From positions 124,001 through 188,000 of the forward strand of contig CP063375.1 in NCBI GenBank assembly GCA_022813675.1: a stretch of DNA of 64,000 bases. The letters are read 5' to 3'. Under the pieces are notes generated by a model. The model ran no database searches, was not told the DNA's origin, and worked only from the letters and a program-made list of their open reading frames with translations. Shown here in pieces: positions 57,760 through 64,000 of the stretch (position 1 is the first letter of the stretch; every line of letters starts with the position of its first letter). This DNA is from Deferribacteraceae bacterium V6Fe1 (GTDB taxonomy: Bacteria > Chrysiogenota > Deferribacteres > Deferribacterales > Deferrivibrionaceae). A program made the translations under genes and the position numbers.

Positions 57760-58983
57760 TTAACCTACCCTTTTGGACTCAAAAAATATGCAGTTTCGAC
57801 CGCCGGCTTTTGCCATATAAAGATTTTTGTCAGCCCTATCAATAGTCAGTTTTATATCTTCCTTTGGTTTGTATTTGGCAATCCCAATACTTACGGTAAT
57901 TATTTTAGTATCATTGTTTAATTTAAATTTGGTATTTTCCATGGTAAGCCTAATCTGACTTGCAACTGAAAATGCGTCATCATAACTCCCCTTAACAGTG
58001 ATTAAAAATTCTTCTCCGCCATATCTGAAAGCTTCAATACTTTCATTAGTAAAATTTTTTAAAATTTTCCCAAAATGTCTTAAAACATTGTCTCCCGCAA
58101 GGTGTCCGTATGTGTCGTTTACATCTTTAAACCTGTCAATATCAGACATTAGGATATAAAAATCTTCATCTTTTTTTATGGCGGCATTTTTAAGCTCAGC
58201 TAATACTTCAAGCATCTTATTTTTACGATAAAGTCCAGTCAACTCATCTGTAATGGATTGTTTTCTGTAATTTTCAATCTCTTTCTTGAGCTCTTCATAC
58301 TTGTCTTTGTAGCTTATAAAATCGCTCTCAATCTCTCCAAAAGCACTATTGATATTACGTTTAAAATTTTTCTTGGAATAAATCTTCTGCTCAAGTATTT
58401 CAGTAAGAGAATTTGTAAGCTCAGCTACCTGCTTTTGCAGATTATCTATCGACTGATTTTTTTCAAGATTTTCCCTCAATCCTTTAACACTTGAAAGGAT
58501 ATTTTCATCCTTTGCACTATCTTCATCAATAAAGCTTAGATTTTCCTCTTTAAGATTTTGCACCACATTTTGCGTATTTGTAATCTTTTGAGAAAATTCT
58601 TTTATAAACGAATATATTTTTTCAAGGGTAACTTCATAGTCACTGTAATATTTCCCCAAAATTGCAATAATTTCACTCATTTCATTAAGTAAATTGTAAC
58701 TATTCAGCTTTTCAAGTTTTTTACTGATAAGTTCAATATCTTCAAAATCAAGATATTTTTTGAGATTATGGCTGTTATTATTAAATGCCTTTTTAATATC
58801 CTCTACAAAGTTAGTGGAAGATTTGTTCAAATCATTAGTCAATGACTGAAGCTCTGCATCAGAAGCCAAATATTTCTTAATAGTTGCAGGGGTTAACTGC
58901 TCACCTTTGTTCTTAATTTGCTTTAATATTATCAATATCTTTGTTGATAGTACATTAAAATAGTTTGAATATTCTCTTTCCAT
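57760..58983 (-). CDS. soluble GGDEF-domain protein, likely diguanylate cyclase
   Basis: 407 aa with a long helical N-terminal region (about 1-235), no membrane helix, and a C-terminal GGDEF domain (about 245-405). The active site RYGGEEFLI is intact and RxxD (I-site) is not seen at its usual place. It should make cyclic-di-GMP; product inhibition may be absent. It is first in the operon to hypA-hypB-rnhB-yraN-uvrC and divergent from the DAHP synthase leader. Confidence 0.91.
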   Translation of the reverse strand: MEREYSNYFNVLSTKILIILKQIKNKGEQLTPATIKKYLASDAELQSLTNDLNKSSTNFVEDIKKAFNNNSHNLKKYLDFEDIELISKKLEKLNSYNLLNEMSEIIAILGKYYSDYEVTLEKIYSFIKEFSQKITNTQNVVQNLKEENLSFIDEDSAKDENILSSVKGLRENLEKNQSIDNLQKQVAELTNSLTEILEQKIYSKKNFKRNINSAFGEIESDFISYKDKYEELKKEIENYRKQSITDELTGLYRKNKMLEVLAELKNAAIKKDEDFYILMSDIDRFKDVNDTYGHLAGDNVLRHFGKILKNFTNESIEAFRYGGEEFLITVKGSYDDAFSVASQIRLTMENTKFKLNNDTKIITVSIGIAKYKPKEDIKLTIDRADKNLYMAKAGGRNCIFFESKRVG

Positions 58984-59019
58984 AGGGCATTTTTAACAGC
59001 TTTCACTGAAAAAAACAAG

Positions 59020-59048
59020 TTGACTTTAAAAATTTTAACGATTATAAA
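59020..59048 (+). promoter_or_regulatory. promoter of the DAHP-synthase leader
   Basis: TTGACT (59020-59025), a 17-bp spacer and TATAAA (59043-59048). The transcript would begin near 59055, exactly at the ATG of the leader peptide, which has no ribosome-binding site. Confidence 0.7.
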
Positions 59049-59054
59049 TTTGTT

Positions 59055-59153
59055 ATGAAAAATTTAACCTTTGGGCTATTCAAAAAATCTGCTGACTCAT
59101 TTTTCTTTAACTTTTTCTTTTTTTACTTTTATAAGTTGAGGTATACCGCCTGA
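59055..59153 (+). CDS. Phe/Tyr-rich leader peptide of the DAHP synthase gene
   Basis: A 32-codon open frame ending in TGA at 59151-59153. Codons 16-26 read FFFNFFFFYFY, giving ten Phe and three Tyr in 32 residues. It lies between a good promoter and a transcription terminator in front of an aromatic-biosynthesis gene. This matches leader peptides of pheA and pheST operons, where translating ribosomes stall at Phe codons when charged tRNA-Phe is short. Too short for gene-finders and easily missed. No ribosome-binding site is visible. Confidence 0.83.
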   Translation: MKNLTFGLFKKSADSFFFNFFFFYFYKLRYTA

Positions 59154-59202
59154 GGGTGAGCCTATAAATATTAAAATAATAAAGGCCACAGGCGGTTATA
59201 CC
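59140..59202 (+). promoter_or_regulatory. antiterminator pairing of the DAHP synthase attenuator
   Basis: GGTATACCGCC (59140-59150), which covers the last codons of the leader peptide, is complementary to GGCGGTTATACC (59191-59202) with one bulge. That second arm is the 5' inner arm and loop of the terminator, so the two structures exclude each other. Confidence 0.75.
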
Positions 59203-59218
59203 GTTTGTGGCCTTTTTT
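59181..59218 (+). terminator. attenuator terminator before the DAHP synthase gene
   Basis: A perfect 10-bp outer stem AAAGGCCACA (59181-59190) / TGTGGCCTTT (59206-59215), five more inner pairs (two G-U), a 5-nt loop, and TTTTTT ending at 59218. It ends 15 bp before the ATG of the gene. Such a terminator upstream of a gene points to attenuation. Confidence 0.93.
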
Positions 59219-59233
59219 GTTATGGAGGATTGT

Positions 59234-60247
59234 ATGATAGTAGTAATGGAAATTGGAGCAACCGAACAACAATTAAAGGATGTCTGCACAAAAGCGGAAG
59301 AGTTTGGGTTCAAACCACACATTATTTTCGGAAAAGAGAGAAATGTAGTGGGTCTTATCGGTCTTAGCGACAAAGACCACATTGGGCTTATCGGAGATAT
59401 GCCGGGAGTTGACAAAGTGCTCCCAATCACCAAGCCTTATAAGCTTGCAAGCCGCGAGGTAAAAAAAGAAAAATCTGTCATTGATGTTGCAGGCGTAAAG
59501 TTTGGGGGGGAAGAGATTACGGTTATTGCAGGACCTTGCTCTGTGGAAAGTGAAGAACAAATTATCAAATCAGCCGAATATGTTAAAGCTGCCGGTGCTA
59601 AAATGCTCAGAGGTGGTGCATTTAAACCAAGGACTTCACCTTATGCATTTCAAGGCTTGGGAGAAGAAGGTCTAAAACTTCTTGCAAAAGCAAGAGATGT
59701 AACAGGGCTTCCTTTTGTTACTGAAGTCGTCAATCCGAGGGATGTGGATGTGGTCTACAAATATACCGATATGTTTCAGGTAGGTGCAAGAAATATACAA
59801 AACTTTGCACTTTTGTCACTTTTAGGAAAAACCAAAAAACCTGTGCTTTTAAAAAGAGGGATGGCTACAACCATAGAAGAATTTTTAATGGCGGCGGAAT
59901 ATATTCTTTCTGAGGGGAACAGCAATGTAATCCTTTGCGAAAGAGGTATCAGGACTTTTGAAACAGCCACAAGAAATACCCTTGATATTAGCTGTGTACC
60001 CGTTGTTCAGGAAAGGTCACATTTGCCAATAATAATTGACCCGAGCCACGCAGCAGGTCATTGGCATTATGTCACACCACTTGCAAGAGCTGCCATTGCA
60101 GTTGGCGCTGACGGTATAATTGTAGAGGTGCACCCTGAGCCTGAAAAAGCACTTAGTGACGGTGCGCAGTCTTTAAGACCTGACCAATTTATCAAGATGA
60201 TGGGCGAACTAAAAGCAATAGCCCTTGCCGTTGGCAGATATATGTAA
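59234..60247 (+). CDS. aroF: 3-deoxy-7-phosphoheptulonate (DAHP) synthase, type with N-terminal ACT-like domain
   Basis: 337 aa. First enzyme of the shikimate pathway. An N-terminal ferredoxin-like/ACT-like domain (about 1-70), as in Thermotoga-type enzymes, would give feedback control by Tyr or Phe. The catalytic barrel has [44 protein letters not shown] and [19 protein letters not shown]. The ATG at 59234 follows ATGGAGGATTGT. It is controlled by the attenuator upstream. A good terminator follows, and it is convergent with the multiheme cytochrome gene. Confidence 0.95.
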   Translation: MIVVMEIGATEQQLKDVCTKAEEFGFKPHIIFGKERNVVGLIGLSDKDHIGLIGDMPGVDKVLPITKPYKLASREVKKEKSVIDVAGVKFGGEEITVIAGPCSVESEEQIIKSAEYVKAAGAKMLRGGAFKPRTSPYAFQGLGEEGLKLLAKARDVTGLPFVTEVVNPRDVDVVYKYTDMFQVGARNIQNFALLSLLGKTKKPVLLKRGMATTIEEFLMAAEYILSEGNSNVILCERGIRTFETATRNTLDISCVPVVQERSHLPIIIDPSHAAGHWHYVTPLARAAIAVGADGIIVEVHPEPEKALSDGAQSLRPDQFIKMMGELKAIALAVGRYM

Positions 60248-60251
60248 AAGT

Positions 60252-60277
60252 AGGGGGCAAAAGCCCCCTCTATTTTT
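60252..60277. terminator. bidirectional rho-independent terminator
   Basis: A perfect stem GGGGGC (60253-60258) / GCCCCC (60263-60268) with an AAAA loop, flanked by an extra A-T pair, then TCTATTTTT on the plus strand. It separates the convergent aroF and cytochrome genes. Confidence 0.9.
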
Positions 60278-60281
60278 ACCA

Positions 60282-62207
60282 CTATTCCTTTTTAGATAAA
60301 TTTTCAAGCATCTTTTCTGCCAACTGTTGGTTATGAGGCAAGATAGCTTTAATTTTTTTCAGTTGTTCTGACGTTATTTTATCCTTATTAAACTTTAACC
60401 TCAAATCATGTATTTGGGCGTACAACATATTGTATTTATTTAACTGCTTCTCATACTTTTGGTCGTCAAATGGTATGGAAAAATCTATACCTTTAACGTT
60501 CCAAGCCTTGCCATCGTATACAAACGGTGCAAAATCGTCCGCATTTCTTCCTTTTACTGGTAGTATTTCACTAAAGTTAATATCACTGAACATCAAACCA
60601 TCTTTACCTGCTTTAATAAAATACGAACCATAAAAAGGTTTCTCAACATCAGTTTTCACATCATAAGCAAACCAACTTGTAGCAACCTGTTCGTGGCTTG
60701 CATGGCAACTGTTGCAACTCCTACCACTTCCTATAGCATGAGACATTTTGTCCATCTGAATCCAGGCCAGCATGTTATCGTTATTTTTTAAATTTTTAAA
60801 CATTCCGGTTAATATATACATATCATTTACTTCATCAGATTTTCTTTCAACAATAAACTCTTCTGGCTCACCGATTTCGGTTTTTCCTTTTACAACGGTC
60901 TTTTTAATCTCCCTAAGTTTTAGACCTGTTTTTTCCACATCACCTTTAATGTTCATAACTGCCATAGGGTAGGGTTTAACAGGGATCCACTTCCCAGTTG
61001 TCGGATGTTTAATCAAAGTTGGCATACTTCTGGTACCATAATATTCTTTATGTTTAGCAAAATAATTAAATTGGCCTTCCGACATTCCAGGACCCCAGAA
61101 AGTAAACTGGTACGCGCCAACCTCTTTTATGTGGCAAGATGTGCAATCGACATTTTTGTGATCATCACTTGCCTTAATAGCTTCTACAACTTCATTATGA
61201 CAGCTTGAACATGACTCTTTAGCATCATTTGACGCCAAATGCCCGTAGCTGTGATTTTTCATTTTGTGACAATCGATACAATTTATACCATTTTTAGAGT
61301 GAACGTCTGTTGGCAACTCATTATACGGAAATGCAAATTCTTCACGGATATAACCAGCGCCCCTTCTTCTATCCATAGGACCTGCATGGCATATTGTCCC
61401 TTTTCCACTTCCGTAACAGCTTAAATTTTCGACTTTTTTGGCAAACAAATGCCTAGCATTTGACTTTTTAAATCCTTCATAGTGACAATCGTTACAACTG
61501 GCATGACATTTATTACAACCTCTATCTTTCCCAGCATTCATTAGCTCTGTAAAATCTTTGGTACACTCATCCTTTATCTTCTTGTAGTTATCCCCCCACC
61601 AAACACCGCAGTTTTGAGGTCCTGGAGGATTGGCCGTCCAATTAGTAAACCCCCTTTGATACTTATTAAGTCCCATTCCAGACTTATTATAATCCACCAA
61701 TTCATCCTCATGGCATTTACCGCATGTTTCTTTTGCAATTTTAGGTGAATAGGCCATAGTTTTAGAATCGTGATCATGGTAGAAAAGTTGAATTATCTTT
61801 TTAATTCCATATTTTTCTTTAGCCTCTTCAGTAGGTTTCCTAATCAACAATTTCGTTCTGTCATCTCCTTTTGGCTGAATGGGGTCAAAGTTCGTAACTT
61901 CCCTGCTCACAGCTTCATATTTGTGATTTTTACCAACTGCCGCATAAAAAGGTCTTGGCATATCCTTGTGAGCTTCATCCTTATCCATTGTTTGATTGTT
62001 ACCTAGGTGACAATCCACACAAGTCGGAACACCTTCCATGTTAACTTCTTTGTCCACTTCAGTCGGGTCAAGATACATTTGAGGATATCCTAACTTTTCC
62101 AAAGCTTGCTTGTCAGAATGACATTTGACACAGCTGGAATCAGGGTCATACGCCATTACCATACTACAAGTAAAAATAAAAATAAAACAAAATAAAATCT
62201 TCTTCAT
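60282..62207 (-). CDS. secreted multiheme c-type cytochrome (nine CXXCH plus one CX8CH)
   Basis: 641 aa with a signal peptide ([19 protein letters not shown]). Nine CXXCH motifs start at residues 26, 63, 162, 231, 238, 310, 333, 355 and 498; two of them abut ([12 protein letters not shown]). In addition Cys264 and Cys273-His274 form CX8CH ([11 protein letters not shown]). Two more Cys (200 and 215) lack a His. The C-terminal third has no heme motif. The protein is periplasmic or extracellular and probably respiratory, but I cannot assign an enzyme family. The gene has its own sigma-54 promoter and GGAGG site. The family could be reductase, HAO-like or purely electron-carrying. Confidence 0.88.
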   Translation of the reverse strand: MKKILFCFIFIFTCSMVMAYDPDSSCVKCHSDKQALEKLGYPQMYLDPTEVDKEVNMEGVPTCVDCHLGNNQTMDKDEAHKDMPRPFYAAVGKNHKYEAVSREVTNFDPIQPKGDDRTKLLIRKPTEEAKEKYGIKKIIQLFYHDHDSKTMAYSPKIAKETCGKCHEDELVDYNKSGMGLNKYQRGFTNWTANPPGPQNCGVWWGDNYKKIKDECTKDFTELMNAGKDRGCNKCHASCNDCHYEGFKKSNARHLFAKKVENLSCYGSGKGTICHAGPMDRRRGAGYIREEFAFPYNELPTDVHSKNGINCIDCHKMKNHSYGHLASNDAKESCSSCHNEVVEAIKASDDHKNVDCTSCHIKEVGAYQFTFWGPGMSEGQFNYFAKHKEYYGTRSMPTLIKHPTTGKWIPVKPYPMAVMNIKGDVEKTGLKLREIKKTVVKGKTEIGEPEEFIVERKSDEVNDMYILTGMFKNLKNNDNMLAWIQMDKMSHAIGSGRSCNSCHASHEQVATSWFAYDVKTDVEKPFYGSYFIKAGKDGLMFSDINFSEILPVKGRNADDFAPFVYDGKAWNVKGIDFSIPFDDQKYEKQLNKYNMLYAQIHDLRLKFNKDKITSEQLKKIKAILPHNQQLAEKMLENLSKKE

Positions 62208-62240
62208 CTATACCTCCTTCGAAAGTTTATTCGTTTTTTT

Positions 62241-62254
62241 GCAAATAAAATGCC
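62241..62254 (-). promoter_or_regulatory. sigma-54 promoter of the multiheme cytochrome gene
   Basis: On the minus strand TTGGCATTTTATTTGCA matches the -24/-12 consensus: GG (62254-62253) and GC (62242-62241) are separated by exactly 10 nt. The start would be near 62230, 22 nt before the ATG at 62207, with GGAGG between. The adjacent gene encodes a sigma-54 activator. Confidence 0.82.
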
Positions 62255-62273
62255 AAAATATCTGTTCAAAGAA

Positions 62274-62342
62274 TGTTGTATTTCTTAAGGTTAATTTATA
62301 AAGATGTTGGATTTTGAGAATTAAGTGTCTTAAAATGCAACA
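62274..62342. promoter_or_regulatory. three TGTTGNATTT repeats, candidate activator-binding sites
   Basis: TGTTGTATTT (62274-62283), TGTTGGATTT (62305-62314) and, on the other strand, TGTTGCATTT (62342-62333). The spacing is about 31 and 28 bp, close to three helical turns. They lie 20-90 bp upstream of the -24 box, the usual place for enhancer sites of NtrC-type activators. Binding by the neighbouring regulator is inferred. Confidence 0.6.
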
Positions 62343-62352
62343 CAAATATTAT

Positions 62353-63651
62353 TTATTGTAAATTATATTCTTTCAATTTTCGATAAAGTGTTGATCTGTC
62401 AATCTGTAAAATAGAGGCAGTTTTTACTTTATCATAATTATTTTTCCTAAGTACATTCATGATGTGACGTTTTTCCATATCTGAAAGACTCAAGTCTTTC
62501 TCTTCGTACTCAAATGTTTTTTCTGTAATTATTGAAGTACTAGTGATAGTGCTTTCATTACTTTCGATTATCATTGCCCGTTCTATAATATTAGACAATT
62601 CCCTTATATTACCCGGATAATCATATGACAAAAGCTTACTCTTTGCCTTTTCTTCAATGTCTATAATTGTTGGGTTTAAACTTTTAAATTTTTTAATAAA
62701 GAAATATGCCAGTGGTAAAATATCTTCTTTTCTTTCTCTTAAAGGTGGTATTTTTATTTTAACTACACCAATCCTATAATACAAATCATCCCTAAAACCA
62801 CCATTTTTAACTAACGTGTTCAAGTCCATATTAGTAGCGGTAATCAGCCTTATGTCACTTTTTTCAATACTTTCCGAACCCAAAGGGTAAAAAGTTTTAG
62901 TTTCAATAAACCTTAAAAGTTTAGACTGAATAGTAAGAGGAATTTCACTTATTTCATCTAAAAACAATGTACCGCCATTTGCGACTGAAATAAGACCTCG
63001 CTTATTTCTATCAGCGCCAGTAAACGCTCCTCTTTTAAAACCAAATAATTCACTTTCAAATATGTTTTCCTGAAAATTTGCACAATTAATCGATATTATA
63101 GAATTATTATTTCTTGGGCTATTTTCATGAACAAATCTAGCAACAAGTTCTTTCCCTGTTCCACTCTCTCCTTCGATTAAAATATTAGAATCTGTTTTGG
63201 CTACCTTCTGAGCAAAAGCAAGTAGTTGTGCCATAACACTTGAGTTATACACGATGTTTACTTTATTGGCCTCCAAAAGAATTCTTCCTTTTATATTTAT
63301 TGCTTCTGAAATTTGAGATAATTTTAACTTTAATACTTCTATATCAACAGGCTTAAGCAAATAATCATAAGCGCCCGATTTAATAGCATCAACCGCTTCC
63401 TCAACGGTACCATATCCAGTTATTAACATTACATATATATCACCTGATATCTCTTTTATTTTTTTTAATAAATCAATTCCATTAATTTTAGGCAACTTTA
63501 TATCTGATATTACCACATCAATGAACTCGTTTTCCAGATGGTTTAAAGCTATTTCAGGGTCAGTAGTCCCATAAACGTCATAATAATTCTGAAGACTTCT
63601 TACTAAAGTATTGTTTAATACTTTATTATCTTCAATTATCAAAACTTTCAT
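62353..63651 (-). CDS. NtrC-family sigma-54-dependent response regulator
   Basis: 432 aa. Receiver domain with Asp50 (VVISDIKLPKING), an AAA+ domain with Walker A GESGTGKE at 161-168, the GAFTGA loop at 208-213, and Walker B GGTLFLDE. The C-terminal Fis-type helix-turn-helix has TASILQIDRSTLYRKLKEY. All sigma-54 contact features are intact. The ATG at 63651 overlaps the end of the histidine kinase gene by about 20 bases. It most likely activates the adjacent sigma-54 promoter of the multiheme cytochrome. Confidence 0.95.
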   Translation of the reverse strand: MKVLIIEDNKVLNNTLVRSLQNYYDVYGTTDPEIALNHLENEFIDVVISDIKLPKINGIDLLKKIKEISGDIYVMLITGYGTVEEAVDAIKSGAYDYLLKPVDIEVLKLKLSQISEAINIKGRILLEANKVNIVYNSSVMAQLLAFAQKVAKTDSNILIEGESGTGKELVARFVHENSPRNNNSIISINCANFQENIFESELFGFKRGAFTGADRNKRGLISVANGGTLFLDEISEIPLTIQSKLLRFIETKTFYPLGSESIEKSDIRLITATNMDLNTLVKNGGFRDDLYYRIGVVKIKIPPLRERKEDILPLAYFFIKKFKSLNPTIIDIEEKAKSKLLSYDYPGNIRELSNIIERAMIIESNESTITSTSIITEKTFEYEEKDLSLSDMEKRHIMNVLRKNNYDKVKTASILQIDRSTLYRKLKEYNLQ

Positions 63652-64000
63652 ATTTATCAAACCTCAAAACAAATTCCGTCCATTCACCTTTCTTGGATTT
63701 TACTTCAATTTTTCCATTATGATCGGATACAATTTTGTGTACAAGACTCAACCCCAAACCCATACCTTTTTGTGGATTTTTTGTAGTATAAAACGGTACA
63801 AAGATATTGTTTATCGTTTCCTCATCCATACCTCTTCCGTTATCCCTTATAACTATCCAGACTTCACCATTTTTTTCAAAAACCTCAATAGTTATCCTAC
63901 AATTAACATCAGAGGCTTCAATTGCATTTAGCAAAATATTAAATATTACTTGATTCAATAATACTCTATTACCTAAAATATTACAATCCACCAAGTTTGA
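63632..64000 (-). CDS. sensor histidine kinase, partial (5' part outside window)
   Basis: About 122 C-terminal residues of a histidine kinase. The HATPase domain shows N-box NILLNAIEA, G1 DNGRGMDEE, F-box FVPFYTTKN and G2 GMGLGLSLVHKI, and the frame stays open to the window end. It overlaps the response-regulator gene and is the likely cognate kinase. The sensor and phosphoacceptor parts lie beyond base 64000, so the signal is unknown. Confidence 0.9.
   Translation of the reverse strand, partial: SNLVDCNILGNRVLLNQVIFNILLNAIEASDVNCRITIEVFEKNGEVWIVIRDNGRGMDEETINNIFVPFYTTKNPQKGMGLGLSLVHKIVSDHNGKIEVKSKKGEWTEFVLRFDKYESFDN

Noticed and set aside
59120-59220. T-box riboswitch before the DAHP synthase gene
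   Set aside because: GGTATACCGCC and GAGGGTGAGCC look superficially like parts of a T-box, but the conserved T-box sequence AGGGTGGNACCGCG is absent and there is no specifier loop; the Phe-rich leader peptide explains the terminator better.

Overview
The window is a compact, AT-rich bacterial chromosome segment with almost no spare DNA and no mobile element. Gene content suggests an anaerobic, respiring Gram-negative of the Deferribacterota type. The clues are an indolepyruvate:ferredoxin oxidoreductase, small and multiheme c-type cytochromes, a DUF3373-like outer-membrane protein, a TorD chaperone, CheV, a split F-type ATPase operon with b and b' subunits, and an ActP-type acetate symporter with its DUF485 partner. 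This placement is inference from gene families; no rRNA is present to confirm it.

Layout. 1-6.0 kb (minus strand) is the translation operon rimP-nusA-ylxR-infB-ylxP-rbfA-truB, with truB cut by the window edge. 6.1-10.3 kb (minus) is an operon of a LOG protein, a PHP phosphoesterase, a membrane TPR protein and iorA-iorB, closed by a hairpin terminator. 10.4-15.0 kb holds a mini cytochrome c, a large hybrid histidine kinase and its abutting periplasmic binding protein. 15.0-23.7 kb (plus) is a run starting with a fused FAD/FeS D-lactate-type dehydrogenase, then two TPR proteins, miaB, a bifunctional-nuclease protein, a nitrilase-family amidase, a double rhodanese and a Cys/His-rich mini protein. 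24-26.7 kb carries DUF485-actP behind a 0.6 kb AT-rich gap. 26.8-32.4 kb (minus) has a dnaQ-like exonuclease, rsmA, pdxA, a LysM protein, a CpoB-like protein, cheV and a periplasmic rhodanese. 32.5-41.4 kb is mixed: wrbA, a hotdog protein with a heptamer repeat, the DUF3373-like porin, a CX3CH cytochrome, torD, an MFS carrier, a flagellar-rod-like gene, a CoA-binding protein, marC, an acyltransferase and a beta carbonic anhydrase. 41.5-47.2 kb is the F1/b part of ATP synthase. 47.3-54 kb is glycolysis (gpmI, gapA, pgk) with comF, a PAS/coiled-coil protein, dksA-like and rlmH. 54-59 kb is uvrC-yraN-rnhB-hypB-hypA-GGDEF. 59-60.2 kb is a DAHP synthase gene with its leader. 60.3-64 kb is a decaheme-like cytochrome next to an NtrC-type two-component system, whose kinase is cut by the window end.

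Most interesting. (1) A 32-codon Phe/Tyr-rich leader peptide (59055-59153), a perfect-stem terminator and an alternative antiterminator precede the DAHP synthase gene, a textbook-shaped ribosome-mediated attenuator of aromatic biosynthesis. (2) A secreted cytochrome carries nine CXXCH motifs plus one CX8CH motif. It is preceded by a sigma-54 promoter (GG-N10-GC) and three copies of TGTTGNATTT, beside a sigma-54 activator gene. (3) A small cytochrome has a CX3CH heme motif between torD and a porin gene. (4) Two promoters sit only 6 nt upstream of start codons that lack a ribosome-binding site, which suggests leaderless mRNAs.
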